Positions 1 to 11,270 of a DNA stretch of 64,000 nt are shown piece after piece. The stretch is from Symsagittifera roscoffensis (Eukaryota; Xenacoelomorpha; Acoela; Convolutidae), in the NCBI RefSeq assembly GCF_963678635.1, contig NC_087062.1:44716395-44780394 (forward strand), read 5' to 3'. The notes beneath the pieces are model-generated. The model had not been told where the DNA came from and did not search any database. It saw only the letters and a program-made list of their open reading frames with translations. Every line of letters begins with the position of its first letter. Positions within the stretch are counted from its first letter, which is position 1. A program made the translations under genes and the position numbers.

Positions 1-1054
1 TCTTAAGCTCAAGTTTTTTGTATAGATCCTTTAATCACAACCAGCAGAAAAAACTGTACTTTTGGAAAAAAAAATTGTTATGTTTTTGAAGTCTATGGTT
101 GGATCATTCTGTGCTACTTGCACAGTAAACATCTATCCTTTTTGTTATATGGTCTCCTTCGATTTGGAATTGTCAGTTTTTCTTTTTGAGTAATCTTGGC
201 TAAAAAAAACTAAAAATTGCAGTTGTTACTTTTTAATGAGCCACTTCCCTTCCCACTTCTTCTTCTTATTCTCTGTTCTTTTTGTTTGGTTAAGCCCCGG
301 TTCATTTACATCACTTGTCTCTTGTAGTTTTTTCGTTGGAAGCCATGAGTATACTGATTGCGTGTTCTTCAATATGTAATTCGAGTTTGCGTTGTCTGCA
401 GATTGTTTCCGATCTAATTCTTGATGTTCGTTTTTGTGCTTTGATCTAGAGCATGTTAACAAAGCTACACAAATCAGTCGGTCCGATTTGCTCATAGCCA
501 AATGCTGCATCTTAGTTCTATACTTCCTAATGTTCTTCAAATTATCATCAGGTAAAAATTCGGCATTTACTTTGTACGATCTACAACTTTTGTAGGGTTC
601 TGTAGATTTTGTTCTGAACTTTGAAAGACTGGGAGGAGCTTTATATTCGGTTATGTTTTAGTTTTTTTCTTTTTTTTTTGTTTTTTGCTTGTTTTCGACC
701 AAAACAGCTTCCACAATTAATCATCAGGGAGAGTTGAGTGACACACAAGTTGAGTGATAAAGTTCTTTCAGTCGTGATTCAAACAAAATTTTAAAATTTT
801 GAAAAAAAAAACTTTCTCAGTGTCAAGAAAAACCGGTTAAAAACTTTTGATATTCGTCTAAATTCATGCGAGAAAAACGAGCAATCACGCTTATTGTTCC
901 GACTCTCGATACAAAAGAAACGGAATATTTGTGCACGGGGGGGGGGTTTTTTCTTCAGACAAATTTCGACTTTTTAACTAGCCGTTTTTGAAGCAATTTT
1001 TTTTATATCGTTCGAAAACTATTGTTGTCCTGATTTTGAATTTGAAAAGATATT

Positions 1055-1396
1055 TCACCTGTGATCATTGAATGGACAGCTAAATAACCCATTTAGGTTA
1101 CAAAGCTTTGTCCCTTTCATCGAAGCAAAGACGAAATTGGAGTTCTTTAAACGATGCAAAAAATGTATGAATTTATGTAAAAAAACAAAGAAAACCTTGG
1201 AAGAAAGGTTAACATTTGGATAAGCACAAAGCAGCAGATGTATGACGTTGTCAAGATAGTTTAATGACATTAGGTCCGAGCTTAAAGTCCAATCGTGGAT
1301 AGTTAAAAACCAAAGTAAGTAAGAAAAAACGTCAAACCCATCCCCCAAAATTTCCAAAACATGTTTTGAAAACAATTCTTGTCGATCATGCCTCAT
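1055..1396 (-). CDS. Satellite-borne open frame, copy 1 (113 codons)
   Basis: The frame begins MRHDRQELFSKHVLEILGDG and ends in PFNDHR before a stop. It is rich in Leu, Phe and His, with no signal peptide, transmembrane helix or domain I can recognise. The same protein is encoded identically in unit 2. Units 3 and 4 keep the frame but lack the first 16 codons, and unit 5 runs on at its C-terminus. Because the units are almost identical at DNA level, an open frame alone does not show selection. The frame starts just downstream of the phrase CACCTGTGATC, where single-copy relatives of the satellite stop matching. It may be a chance frame, a remnant, or a real small protein. Confidence 0.3.
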   Translation of the reverse strand: MRHDRQELFSKHVLEILGDGFDVFSYLLWFLTIHDWTLSSDLMSLNYLDNVIHLLLCAYPNVNLSSKVFFVFLHKFIHFLHRLKNSNFVFASMKGTKLCNLNGLFSCPFNDHR

Positions 1397-2828
1397 GCAC
1401 TAATTTTCTATGCAAATGTAAAATTCTCGAATTACCTGAAAAATTACTCTCATAAAAAATACACTCATTTGAAGAAAACAAAAAAACGTGTTTTGCCAGT
1501 GTCAAGAGAAAACGGTTTGAAATTTATAATTTTGGTCTAACTTCGAGTGAGTGAGCAGGCTTACAATAGTTTATTTGGTTAGCTTAAAAGATCTCATTTG
1601 CTTATTTCAAGCGGTAAAAATTTAGTTTTACTCAACTAAAACTAGTTTTTTATAGTTTTTTGGAAACAAAAACATCAAAAATTCAAAAAACTGCAAAACA
1701 CACATGAAGAAACTTTTGAATATGTTTTTTTTTAGTTTTTCTATTTAATTTACTACAGTGACTGTTGAATATTCTTAAGCTCAAGTTTTTTGTTCAGATC
1801 CTTTAACCACAACCAGCAGAAAAAACTGTACTTTTGAAAAAAAATTTGTTATGTTTTTGAAGTCTATGGTTGGATCATTCTGTGCTACTTGCACAGTAAA
1901 CATCTATCCTTTCTGTTATATGGTCTCCTTCGATTTGGAATTGTCAGTTTTTCTTTTTGAGCAATCTTGGCTAAAAAAAACTAAAAATTGCAGTTGTTAC
2001 ATTTTAATGAGCCATTTCCCTTGACTCATCTTCTTCTTATTCTCTGTTCTTTTTGTTTGGTTAAGCCCCGGTTCATTTACATCACTTGTCTCTTGTAGTT
2101 TTTTCGTTGGAAGCCATGAGTATACTGATTGCGTGTTCTACAATATGTAATTCGAGTTTGCGTTGTCTGCAGATTGTTTCCGATCTAATTCTTGATGTTC
2201 GTTTTTGTGCTTTGATCTAGAGCATGTTAACAAAGCTACACAAATCAGTCGGTCCGATTTGCTCATAGCCAAATGCTGCATCTTAGTTCTATACTTCTTA
2301 ATGTTCTTCAAATTATAATCAGGTAAAAATTCGGCATTGACTTTGTACGATCTACAACTTTTGTAGGGTTCTGTAGATTTTGTTCTGAACTTTGAAAGAC
2401 TGGAAGGAGCTTTATATTCGGTTATATTTTAGTTTTTTTCTTTTTTTTTTGTTTTTTGCTTGTTTTCGACCAAAACAGCTTCCACAATTAATCATCAGGG
2501 AGAGTTGAGTGATACACAAGTTGAGTAATAAAGTTCTTTCAGTCGTGATTCAAACAAAATTTTAAAATTTTGAAAAAAAAAAAAATTTCTCAGTGTCAAG
2601 AAAAACCGGTTAAAAACTTTTGATATTCGTCTAAATTCATGCGAGAAAAACGAGCAATCACGCTTATTGTTCCGACTCTCGATACAAAAGAAACGGAATA
2701 TTTGTGCACGGGGGGGTTTTTTTTTTCTTCAGACAAATTTCGACTTTTTAACTAGCCGTTTTTGACGCAATTTTTTTTATATCGTTCGAAAACTATTGTT
2801 GTCCTGAGCTTGAATTTGAAAAGATATT

Positions 2829-3170
2829 TCACCTGTGATCATTGAATGGACAGCTAAATAACCCATTTAGGTTACAAAGCTTTGTCCCTTTCATCGAAGC
2901 AAAGACGAAATTGGAGTTCTTTAAACGATGCAAAAAATGTATGAATTTATGTAAAAAAACAAAGAAAACCTTGGAAGAAAGGTTAACATTTGGATAAGCA
3001 CAAAGCAGCAGATGTATGACGTTGTCAAGATAGTTTAATGACATTAGGTCCGAGCTTAAAGTCCAATCGTGGATAGTTAAAAACCAAAGTAAGTAAGAAA
3101 AAACGTCAAACCCATCCCCCAAAATTTCCAAAACATGTTTTGAAAACAATTCTTGTCGATCATGCCTCAT
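2829..3170 (-). CDS. Satellite-borne open frame, copy 2
   Basis: The 113-residue translation is identical to copy 1 (1055-1396), 1774 bp away in the next satellite unit. Its status as a gene is equally uncertain. Confidence 0.3.
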   Translation of the reverse strand: MRHDRQELFSKHVLEILGDGFDVFSYLLWFLTIHDWTLSSDLMSLNYLDNVIHLLLCAYPNVNLSSKVFFVFLHKFIHFLHRLKNSNFVFASMKGTKLCNLNGLFSCPFNDHR

Positions 3171-4599
3171 GCACTAATTTTCTATGCAAATGTAAAATTC
3201 TCGAATTACCTGAAAAATTACTCTCATAAAAAATACACTCATTTGAAGATAACTAAAAAACGTGTTTTGCCAGTGTCAAGAGAAAACGTTTTGAAATTTA
3301 TAATTTTGGTCTAATTCGAGTGAGCGAGCAGGCTTACAATAGTTTATTTGGTTAGCTTAAAAGATCTCAATTGCTTATTTCAAGCGGTAAAAATTTAGTT
3401 TTACTCAACTAAAACTAGTTTTTTATAGTTTTTTGGAAACAAAAACATCAAAAATTCAAAAAACTGCAAAACACACATGAAGAAACTTTTGAATATGTTT
3501 TTTTTAGTTTTTCTATTTAATTTACTACAGTGACTGTTGAATATTCTTAAGCTCAAGTTTTTTGTTCAGATCCTTTAACCACAACCAGCAGAAAAAACTG
3601 TACTTTTGAAAAAAAATTTGTTATGTTTTTGAAGTCTATGGTTGGATCATTCTGTGCTACTTGCACAGTAAACATCTATCCTTTCTGTTATATGTTCTCC
3701 TTCGATTTGGAATTGTCAGTTTTTCTTTTTGAGCAATCTTGGCTAAAAAAAACTAAAAATTGCAGTTGTTACATTTTAATGAGCCATTTCCCTTGACTCA
3801 TCTTCTTCTTATTCTCTGTTCTTTTTGTTTGGTTAAGCCCCGGTTCATTTACATCACTTGTCTCTTGTAGTTTTTTCGTTGGAAGCCATGAGTATACTGA
3901 TTGCGTGTTCTACAATATGTAATTCGAGTTTGCGTTGTCTGCAGATTGTTTCCGATCTAATTCTTGATGTTCGTTTTTGTGCTTTGATCTAGAGCATGTT
4001 AACAAAGCTACACAAATCAGTCGGTTCGATTTGCTCATAGCCAAATGCTGCATCTTAGTTCTATATTTCTTAATGTTCTTCAAATTATAATCAGGTAAAA
4101 ATTCGGCATTGACTTTGTACGATCTACAACTTTTGTAGGGTTCTGTAGATTTTGTTCTGAACTTTGAAAGACTGGAAGGAGCTTTATATTCGGTTATATT
4201 TTAGTTTTTTTCTTTTTTTTTGTTTTTTTGCTTGTTTTCGACCAAAACAGCTTCCACAATTAATCATCAGGGAGAGTTGAGTGATACACAAGTTGAGTGA
4301 TAAAGTTCTTTCAGTCGTGATTCAAACAAAATTTTAAAATTTTGAAAAAAAAAAAAATTCTCAGTGTCAAGAAAAACCGGTTAAAAACTTTTGATATTCG
4401 TCTAAATTCATGCGAGGAAAACGAACAATCACGCTTTTTGTTCCGACTCTCGATACAAAAGAAACGTAATATTTGTGCACGGGGTGAGTTTTTTTGTCTT
4501 CAGACAAATTTCGACTTTTTAACTAGCCGTTTTTGACGCAATTTTTTTTATATCATTCGAAAACTATTGTTGTCCTGATTTTGAATTTGAAAAGATATT

Positions 4600-4893
4600 T
4601 CACCTGTGATCATTGAATGGACAGCTAAATAACCCATTTAGGTTACAAAGCTTTGTCCCTTTCATCGAAGCAAAGACGAAATTGGAGTTCTTTAAACGAT
4701 GCAAAAAATGTATGAATTTATGTAAAAATACAAAGAAAACCTTGGAAGAAAGGTTAACATTTGGATAAGCACAAAGCAGCAGATGTATGACGTTGTCAAG
4801 ATAGTTTAATGACATAAGGTCCGAGCTTAAAGTCCAATCGTGGATAGTTAAAATCCAAAGTAAGTAAGAAAAAACGTCAAACCCATCCCCCAA
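4600..4893 (-). CDS. Satellite-borne open frame, copy 3, N-terminus altered
   Basis: The frame matches copies 1 and 2 from residue 17 onward. Changes upstream remove the MRHDRQ start, so the first start codon gives 97 residues beginning MGDGFDVF. One internal change replaces Phe with Ile in the LLW-LTIHDW stretch. Confidence 0.25.
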   Translation of the reverse strand: MGDGFDVFSYLLWILTIHDWTLSSDLMSLNYLDNVIHLLLCAYPNVNLSSKVFFVFLHKFIHFLHRLKNSNFVFASMKGTKLCNLNGLFSCPFNDHR

Positions 4894-6380
4894 AATTTCC
4901 TAAACATAATTTGAAAACAATTCTTGTCGATCAAGCCTGATGCACTAATTTTCTATGCAAATGTAAAATTCTCGAATTACCTGAAAAATTACTCTCATAA
5001 AAAATGCACTCATTTGAAGAAAACTAAAAAACGTGTTTTGCCAGTGTCAAGAGAAAACGGTTTGAAATTTATAATTTTGGTCTAACTTCGAGTGAGCGAG
5101 CAGGCTTACAATAGTTTATTTGGTTAGCTTAAAAGATCTCAATTGCTTATTTCAAGCGGTAAAAATTTAGTTTTACTCAACTAAAACTAGTTTTTTATAG
5201 TTTTTTGAAAACAAAAACATCAAAAATTCAAAAAACTGCAAAACACCCATGAAAAACTTTTGTATATGTTTTTTTTTTTAGTTTTTCTATTCATTTTACT
5301 ACAGTGACTGTTGAATATTCTTAAGCTCAAGTTTTTTTGTTCAAATCCTTTAATCACAACCAGCAGAAAAAACTATACTTTTGGAAAAAAAATTTGTTGT
5401 GTTTTTGAAGTCTATGGTTGGATCATTCTGTGCTACTTGCACAGTAACCATCTATCCTTTTTTTTATATGGTCTCCTTCGATTTGGAATTGTCAGTTTTT
5501 CTTTTTGAGCAATCTTGGCTAAAAAAAGTAAAAATTGCAGTTGTTACATTTTAATGAGCCATTTCCCTTCCTTCTTCTTCTTCTTCTTATTCTCTGTTCT
5601 TTTTGTTTGGTTAAGCCCCGGTTCATTTACATCACTTGTCTCTTGAAGTTTTTTCGTTGGAAGCCGTGAGTATACTGATTGCGTGTTCTACAATATGTAA
5701 TTCGAGTTTGCGTTGTCTGCAGAATGTTTCCGACCTAATTCTTGATGTTCGTTTTTGTGCTTTGATCTAGAGCATGTTAACAAAGCTACACAAATCAGTC
5801 GGTCCGATTTGCTCATAGCCAAATGCTGCATCTTAGTTCTATACTTCTTAATATTCTTCAAATTATAATCAGGTAAAAATTCGGCATTGACTTTGTACGA
5901 TCTACAACTTTTGTAGGGTTCTGTAGATTTTGTTCTGAACTTTGAAAGACCGGGAGGAGCTTTATATTCGGTTATGTTTTAGTTTTTTTCTTTTTTTTGT
6001 TTTTTGCTTGTTTTCGACCGAAACAGCTTCCACAATTAAAATTAATCATCAGGGAGAGTTGAGTGACACACAAGTTGAGTGATAAAGTTCTTTCAGTCGT
6101 GATTCAAACAAAATTTTTGAAGTTTTGAAAAAAAAAACTTTCTCAGTGTCAAGAAAAACCGGTTAAAAACTTTCGATATTCGTCTAAATTCATGCGAGAA
6201 AAACGAGCAATCACGCTTATTGTTCCGACTCTCGATACAAAAGAAACGGAATATTTGTGCACGGGGTGAGTTTTTTTTTCTTCAGACAAATTTCGACTTT
6301 TTAACTAGCCGTTTTTGACGCAATTTTTTTATATCATTCGAAAACTATTGTTGTCCTGATTTTGAATTTGAAAAGATATT

Positions 6381-6674
6381 TCACCTGTGATCATTGAATG
6401 GACAGCTAAATAACCCATTTAGGTTACAAAGCTTTGTCCCTTTCATCGAAGCAAAGACGAAATTGGAGTTCTTTAAACGATGCAAAAAATGTATGAATTT
6501 ATGTAAAAATACAAAAAAAACCTTGGAAGAAAGGTTAACATTTGGATAAGCACAAAGCAGCAGATGTATGACGTTGTCAAGATAGTTTAATGACATAAGG
6601 TCCGAGCTTAAAGTCCAATCGTGGGTAGTTAAAATCCAAAGTAAGTAAGAAAAAACGTCAAACCCATCCCCCAA
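6381..6674 (-). CDS. Satellite-borne open frame, copy 4, N-terminus altered
   Basis: This 97-residue frame shares the altered start seen in copy 3, with one further replacement (LTTHDW instead of LTIHDW). Shared changes in units 3 and 4 suggest these two units are each other's closest relatives. Confidence 0.25.
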   Translation of the reverse strand: MGDGFDVFSYLLWILTTHDWTLSSDLMSLNYLDNVIHLLLCAYPNVNLSSKVFFVFLHKFIHFLHRLKNSNFVFASMKGTKLCNLNGLFSCPFNDHR

Positions 6675-8112
6675 AATTTCCTAAACATGTTTTGAAAACA
6701 ATTCTTGTCGATCAAGCCTGATGCACTAACTTTCTATGCAAATGTAAAATTCTCGAATTACCTGAAAAATTACTCTCATAAAAAATGCACTCATTTGAAG
6801 AAAACTAAAAAACGTGTTTTGCCAGTGTCAAGAGAAAACGGTTTGAAATTTATAATTTTGGTCTAACTTCGAGTGAGCGAGCAGGCTTACAATAGTTTAT
6901 TTGGTTAGCTTAAAAGATCTCAATTGCTTATTTCAAGCGGTAAAAATTTAGTTTTACTCAACTAAAACTAGTTTTTTATAGTTTTTTGAAAACAAAAACA
7001 TCAAAAATTCAAAAAACTGCAAAACACACATGAAAAAACTTTTGAATATGTTTTTTTTTTAGTTTTTCTATTTATTTTACTACAGTGACTGTTGAATATT
7101 CTTAAGCTCAAGTTTTTTGTTCAGATCCTTTAACCACAACCAGCTGAAAAAATTGTACTTTTGGAAAAAAAATTTGTTATGTTTTTGAAGTCTATGGTTG
7201 GATCATTCTGTGCTACTTGCACAGTAAACATCTATCCTTTTTGTTATATGGTCTCCTTCGATTTGGAATTGTCAGATTTTCTTTTTGAGCAATCTTGGCT
7301 AAAAAAACTAAAAACTGCAGTTGTTATATTTTAATGAGCCATTTCCCTTCCCTCATCTTCTTCTTATTCTCTGTTCTTTTTGTTTGGTTAAGCCCCGGTT
7401 CATTTACATCACTTGTCTCTTGTAGTTTTTTCGTTGGAAGCCATGATTATACTGATTGCGTGTTCTACAATATGTAATTCGAGTTTGCGTTGTCTGCAGA
7501 TTGTTTCCGATCTAATTCTTGATGTTCGTTTTTGTGCTTTGATCTAGAGCATGTTAACAAAGCTACACAAATCAGTCGGTCCGATTTGCTCATAGCCAAA
7601 TGCTGCATCTTAGTTCTATACTTTTAATGTTTTTCAAATTATAATCAGGTAAAAATTCGGCATTGACTTTGTACGATCTACAACTTTTGTAGGGTTCTGT
7701 AGATTTTGTTCTGAACTTTGAAAGACTGGGAGGAGCTTTATATTCGGTTATGTTTTAGTTTTTTTCTTTTTTTTGTTTTTTGCTTGTTTTCGACCAAAAC
7801 AGCTTCCACAATCAATCATCAGGGAGAGTTGAGTAACACACAAGTTGAGCGATAAAGTTCTTTCAGTCGTGATTCAAACAAATATTTAAAATTTTGAAAA
7901 AAAAACTTTCTCAGTGTCAAGAAAAACCGGTTAAAAACTTTTGATATTCGTCTAAATTCATGCGAGAAAAACGAGCAATCAAGCTTAATGTTCCGACTCT
8001 CGATACAAAAGGAACGGAATATTTGTGCACGGGGTGAGTTTTTTTTTCTTCAGACAAATTTCGACTTTTTAACTAGCCGTTTTTGACGCAATTTTTTTAT
8101 ATCATTCGAAAA

Positions 8113-8490
8113 CTATTGTTGTCCTGAGCTTGAATTTGAAAAGATATTTAACCTGTGATCATTGAATGGACAGCTAAATAACCCATTTAGGTTACAAAGC
8201 TTTGTCCCTTTCATTGAAACAAACACGAAATTGGAGTTCTTTAAACGATGCAAAAAATGTATGAGTTTATGTAAAAATACAAAGAAAACCTTGGAAGAAA
8301 GGTTAACATTTGGATAAGCACAAAGCAGCAGATGTATGACGTTGTCAAGATAGTTTAATGACATAAGGTCCGAGCTTAAAGTCCAATCGTGGATAGTTAA
8401 AAACCAAAGTAAGTAAGAAAAAACGTCAAACCCATCCCCCAAAATTTCCAAAACATGTTTTGAAAACAATTCTTGTCGATCATGCCTCAT
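8113..8490 (-). CDS. Satellite-borne open frame, copy 5, C-terminally extended
   Basis: The MRHDRQ start is intact. The terminal stop is lost, so the frame continues 12 residues beyond NDHR to give 125 residues. Two conservative replacements lie near the C-terminus. Unit 6 is cut before this segment, so no sixth copy exists. Confidence 0.25.
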   Translation of the reverse strand: MRHDRQELFSKHVLEILGDGFDVFSYLLWFLTIHDWTLSSDLMSLNYLDNVIHLLLCAYPNVNLSSKVFFVFLHKLIHFLHRLKNSNFVFVSMKGTKLCNLNGLFSCPFNDHRLNIFSNSSSGQQ

Positions 8491-9779
8491 GCACTAATTT
8501 TCTATGCAAATGTAAAATTCTCGAATTACCTGAAAAACTTCTCTCATAAAAAATACACTCATTTGAAGAAAACTAAAAAACGTGTTTTGCCAGTGTCAAG
8601 GGAAAACGGTTTGAAATTTATATTTTTGGTCTAACTTCGAGTGAGCGAGCAGGCTTACAATAGTTTATTTGATTAGCTTAAAAGATCTCAATTGCTTATT
8701 TCAAGCGGTAAAAACTTAGTTTTACTCAACTAAAACTAGTTTTTTATAGTTTTTTGGAAACAAAAACATCAAAAATTCAAAAAACTGCAAAACACAAATG
8801 AAAAACTTTTGAATATGTTTTTTTTTTTAGTTTTTCTATTTATTTTACTACAGTGACTGTTGAATATTCTTAAGCTCATGTTTTTTGTTCAGATCCTTTA
8901 ATCACAACCAGCAGAAAAAGCTGTACTTTTGGAAAAAAAATTTGTTATGTTTTTGAAGTCTATGGTTGGATCATTCTGTGCTACTTGCACAGTAACCATC
9001 TATCCTTTTTGTTATATGGTCTCCTTCGATTTGGAATTGTCAGTTTTTCTTTTTGAGCAACCTTGGCTAAAAAAAACTATAAATTGCAGTTGTTACATTT
9101 TAATGAGCCCTTTCCCTTCCCTCTTCTTCTTCTTATTCTCTGTTCTTTTTGTTTGGTTAAGCCCCGGTTCATTTACATCACTTGTCTCTTGTAGTTTTTT
9201 CGTTGGAAGCCATGAGTATACTGATTGCGTGTTCTACAATATGTAATTCGAGTTTGCGTTGTCTGCAGATTGTTTCCGATCTAATTCTTGATGTTTGTTT
9301 TTGTGCTTTGATCTAGGGCATGTTAACAAAGCTACACAAATCAGTCGGTTCGATTTGCTCATAGCCAAATGCTGCATCTTAGTTCTATATTTCTTAATGT
9401 TCTTCAAATTATAATCAGGTAAAAATTCGGCATTGACTTTGTACGATCTACAACTTTTGTAGGGTTCTGTAGATTTTGTTCTGAACTTTGAAAGACTGGG
9501 AGGAGCTTTATATTCGGTTATGTTTTAGTTTTTTTTTTCTTTTTTTTCTTTTTTGCTCGTTTTCGACCAAAACAGCTTCCACAATTAATCATCAGGGATA
9601 GTTGAGTGACACACAAATTGGGTAATAAAGTTCTTTCAGTCGTGATTCAATCAAATTTTTAAAAAATTGAAAAAAAAACTTTCTCAGTGTCAAGAAAAAC
9701 CGGTTAAACATTTTTAAAATTCGTCTAAATTCATGCGAGAAAAGCGAGCAATCACGCTTATTGTTCCGACTTTCGATAC

Positions 9780-10700
9780 GACTTTTTAACTAGCCGTTTT
9801 TGACGCTTTTTTTTAAAATCATTCGAAAACTATTGTTGTCTTGAGCTTGAATTTGTATTGCATTATGACAAGGTTAAATAAGCTTTTCAAAGTTGAATTT
9901 GAAAGGGGGGAACTGGAAAAGAGCCTCTTATTGTTCCGACTTTCGATACGAAAGTAACGGAATATTTGTGCTCGGGGTGGGTTTTTTTTTCTTCAGACAA
10001 ATGTCGACTTTTTAACTAGCCATTTTTGACGGAATTTTTTTTTATCATTCGAAAGGTATTGTTGTCTTGAGCTCAAATTTGAAAAGATATTTCACCTGTG
10101 ATCGTTTTTCGTAAAGTTATGTGGGTTTAAAGATTGCCATTTTGGCCAATTTGGGACAACTAACGCGCGATAAATTTGGCGCTATTAACGCGTAAGCGGT
10201 ATTTAATCCGTCTTAGAAATCGTTCCAAATTAGTTCAAGGAAGCTTATATGCCATAATTGATTTGTTAATAGGCGCAAAATCTATCGCTTTGTACTTAAT
10301 ATGATGTGTGGGGGGATGTTTTTACATAAAATCTCAAATTTTTTCAAAATTTTTTTTAAATTTTAATTTTGTTTCTTTGAAATTTTTCATCTTATTATTG
10401 CTCCATAGACCTTAAAAGGCAGTTGGAACTTTCAGGGCTTCGCCCTGATACGAGCAGTCTTGTTTATGCTTAATTTAGGTCGAATACAATAGCTTATTCA
10501 TGCTTTGTTTTAATTTGTTTTTGGAGATTTTTAAGGCCATTTTGAAATTTTGAAACTTCAAAAATTCAAAAAAAATAGCAAAAAAAATGCGATTTTGTTA
10601 AAAAAAACTTTAAATGGTTTTAATTGTTTTTGTCATTTTTCTGCAGAAAAACTTAAAAAATTAATTTAGAAAATATATATTTTCTTGTAGTTTTTTAAAG
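9780..10700. repeat. Right edge of the satellite: diverged dispersed-repeat sequence
   Basis: After about 9780 the satellite breaks up. A block containing TTATTGTTCCGACTTTCGAT appears at 9753 and again near 9928. The sequence then continues through CACCTGTGATC into text absent from the array (GGGACAACTAACGCGCGATA). That continuation recurs, inverted, at 30200-30645. No gene is visible here. Confidence 0.7.
10390..10462 (+). repeat. Conserved ~73-nt structured repeat, copy 1
   Basis: The core GCTCCATAGACCTTAAAAGG, followed by a hairpin TCAGGGC-TTC-GCCCTGA and the sequence CGAGCAGTCTTG, is matched at 40691-40767. TTGCTC near the start can pair with GAGCAG near the end, enclosing the hairpin. 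The pairing survives between the two copies although the hairpin loop sequence changes. It matches no tRNA, 5S or spliceosomal RNA I know. Confidence 0.6.
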
Positions 10701-10879
10701 ACTATGGTCGAAACATTTTGTGCTCTTTACACACTAACCGGTTGCCCTTGTTAATGAATGGATTTGGTAGCATGCAGCCATCTAAGAGTTTCACGCCTAG
10801 TTTTGAGATTGCTTCAAACTTCGACCTTCCGATCTCTAATTATTCCAAACAGGCATCCGCTTCTTCATTGAAATATCAG

Positions 10880-11270
10880 ATGCTGCTCAGAGCAATTGGA
10901 ACCAGTTGTCAACTAATATTTATAAACCAATTATATTATTGATAAATTATCACTATAAAATATTACTAACTAACCAATCATATTCCATCTCTAACATTGA
11001 CACTTATTTGTAAGTGCTGAAACTACTTGTAGTTTCAGCACCAGAACAATTTGAATAAAACTTTGAATATAGTTGTTCTCCTTCTGGATAAACTCCAAGA
11101 ACTAACTCGCATAAAACAGTATACACTAAATCTATTGAGACTAGGAGATATAAGAATAAGATTAAGATCGGTATTAGACTAAGAAGTTGCACGAATCTAT
11201 CCGACCGAAAATAAACGTGACGAAGCGTGTACCTCATCTGAAATTACTCTATGAGTACAGGCCAAAGGCT
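10880..11270 (+). repeat. Dispersed SINE-size family, copy 1 of 3
   Basis: The most conserved part contains CTATTGAGACTAGGAGATAT and AGTTGCACGAATCTATC and ends ATTACTCTATGAG. It is matched in the same orientation at 15780-16150 and 47140-47470. Copies also share an upstream AT-rich stretch with CTAACTAACCA. No clear tRNA promoter boxes are seen, so SINE is a size-based guess. Confidence 0.75.

Larger units (their letters stand above)
1..9780. repeat. Satellite array, ~1.77-kb unit, five full units plus a partial
   Basis: A unit beginning TCTTAAGCTCAAGTTTTTTG recurs at 1, 1773, 3545, 5319, 7100 and 8868, giving spacings of 1772, 1772, 1774, 1781 and 1768 bp. Copies are near-identical, differing mainly in homopolymer length and scattered substitutions. 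The array runs off the left edge. Unit six is recognisable to about 9780 and then grades into diverged sequence. Each unit holds two diverged internal submodules that share the phrase CAGTGTCAAGAGAAAAC or CAGTGTCAAGAAAAACC, which suggests the unit grew from a shorter repeat. Single relatives lie at 9780-10230, 30200-30645 and 36980-37790. No known satellite name is recognised. Confidence 0.97.

Noticed and set aside
7295-9246. Plus-strand open frames in satellite units (7295-7477, 8929-9246)
   Set aside because: They share a C-terminal stretch, but their starts and lengths differ between units and single-base indels break them in other units. Unlike the minus-strand frame they are not kept across the array.
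1-9780. Satellite as an rRNA, 5S, histone or spliceosomal RNA gene cluster
   Set aside because: No segment of the unit matches conserved parts of those genes on either strand.
10390-10462. Structured repeat as a hammerhead ribozyme or tRNA
   Set aside because: The three-way layout tempted this call, but the CUGANGA and GAAA core elements are not in place and there is no anticodon arm or B box.
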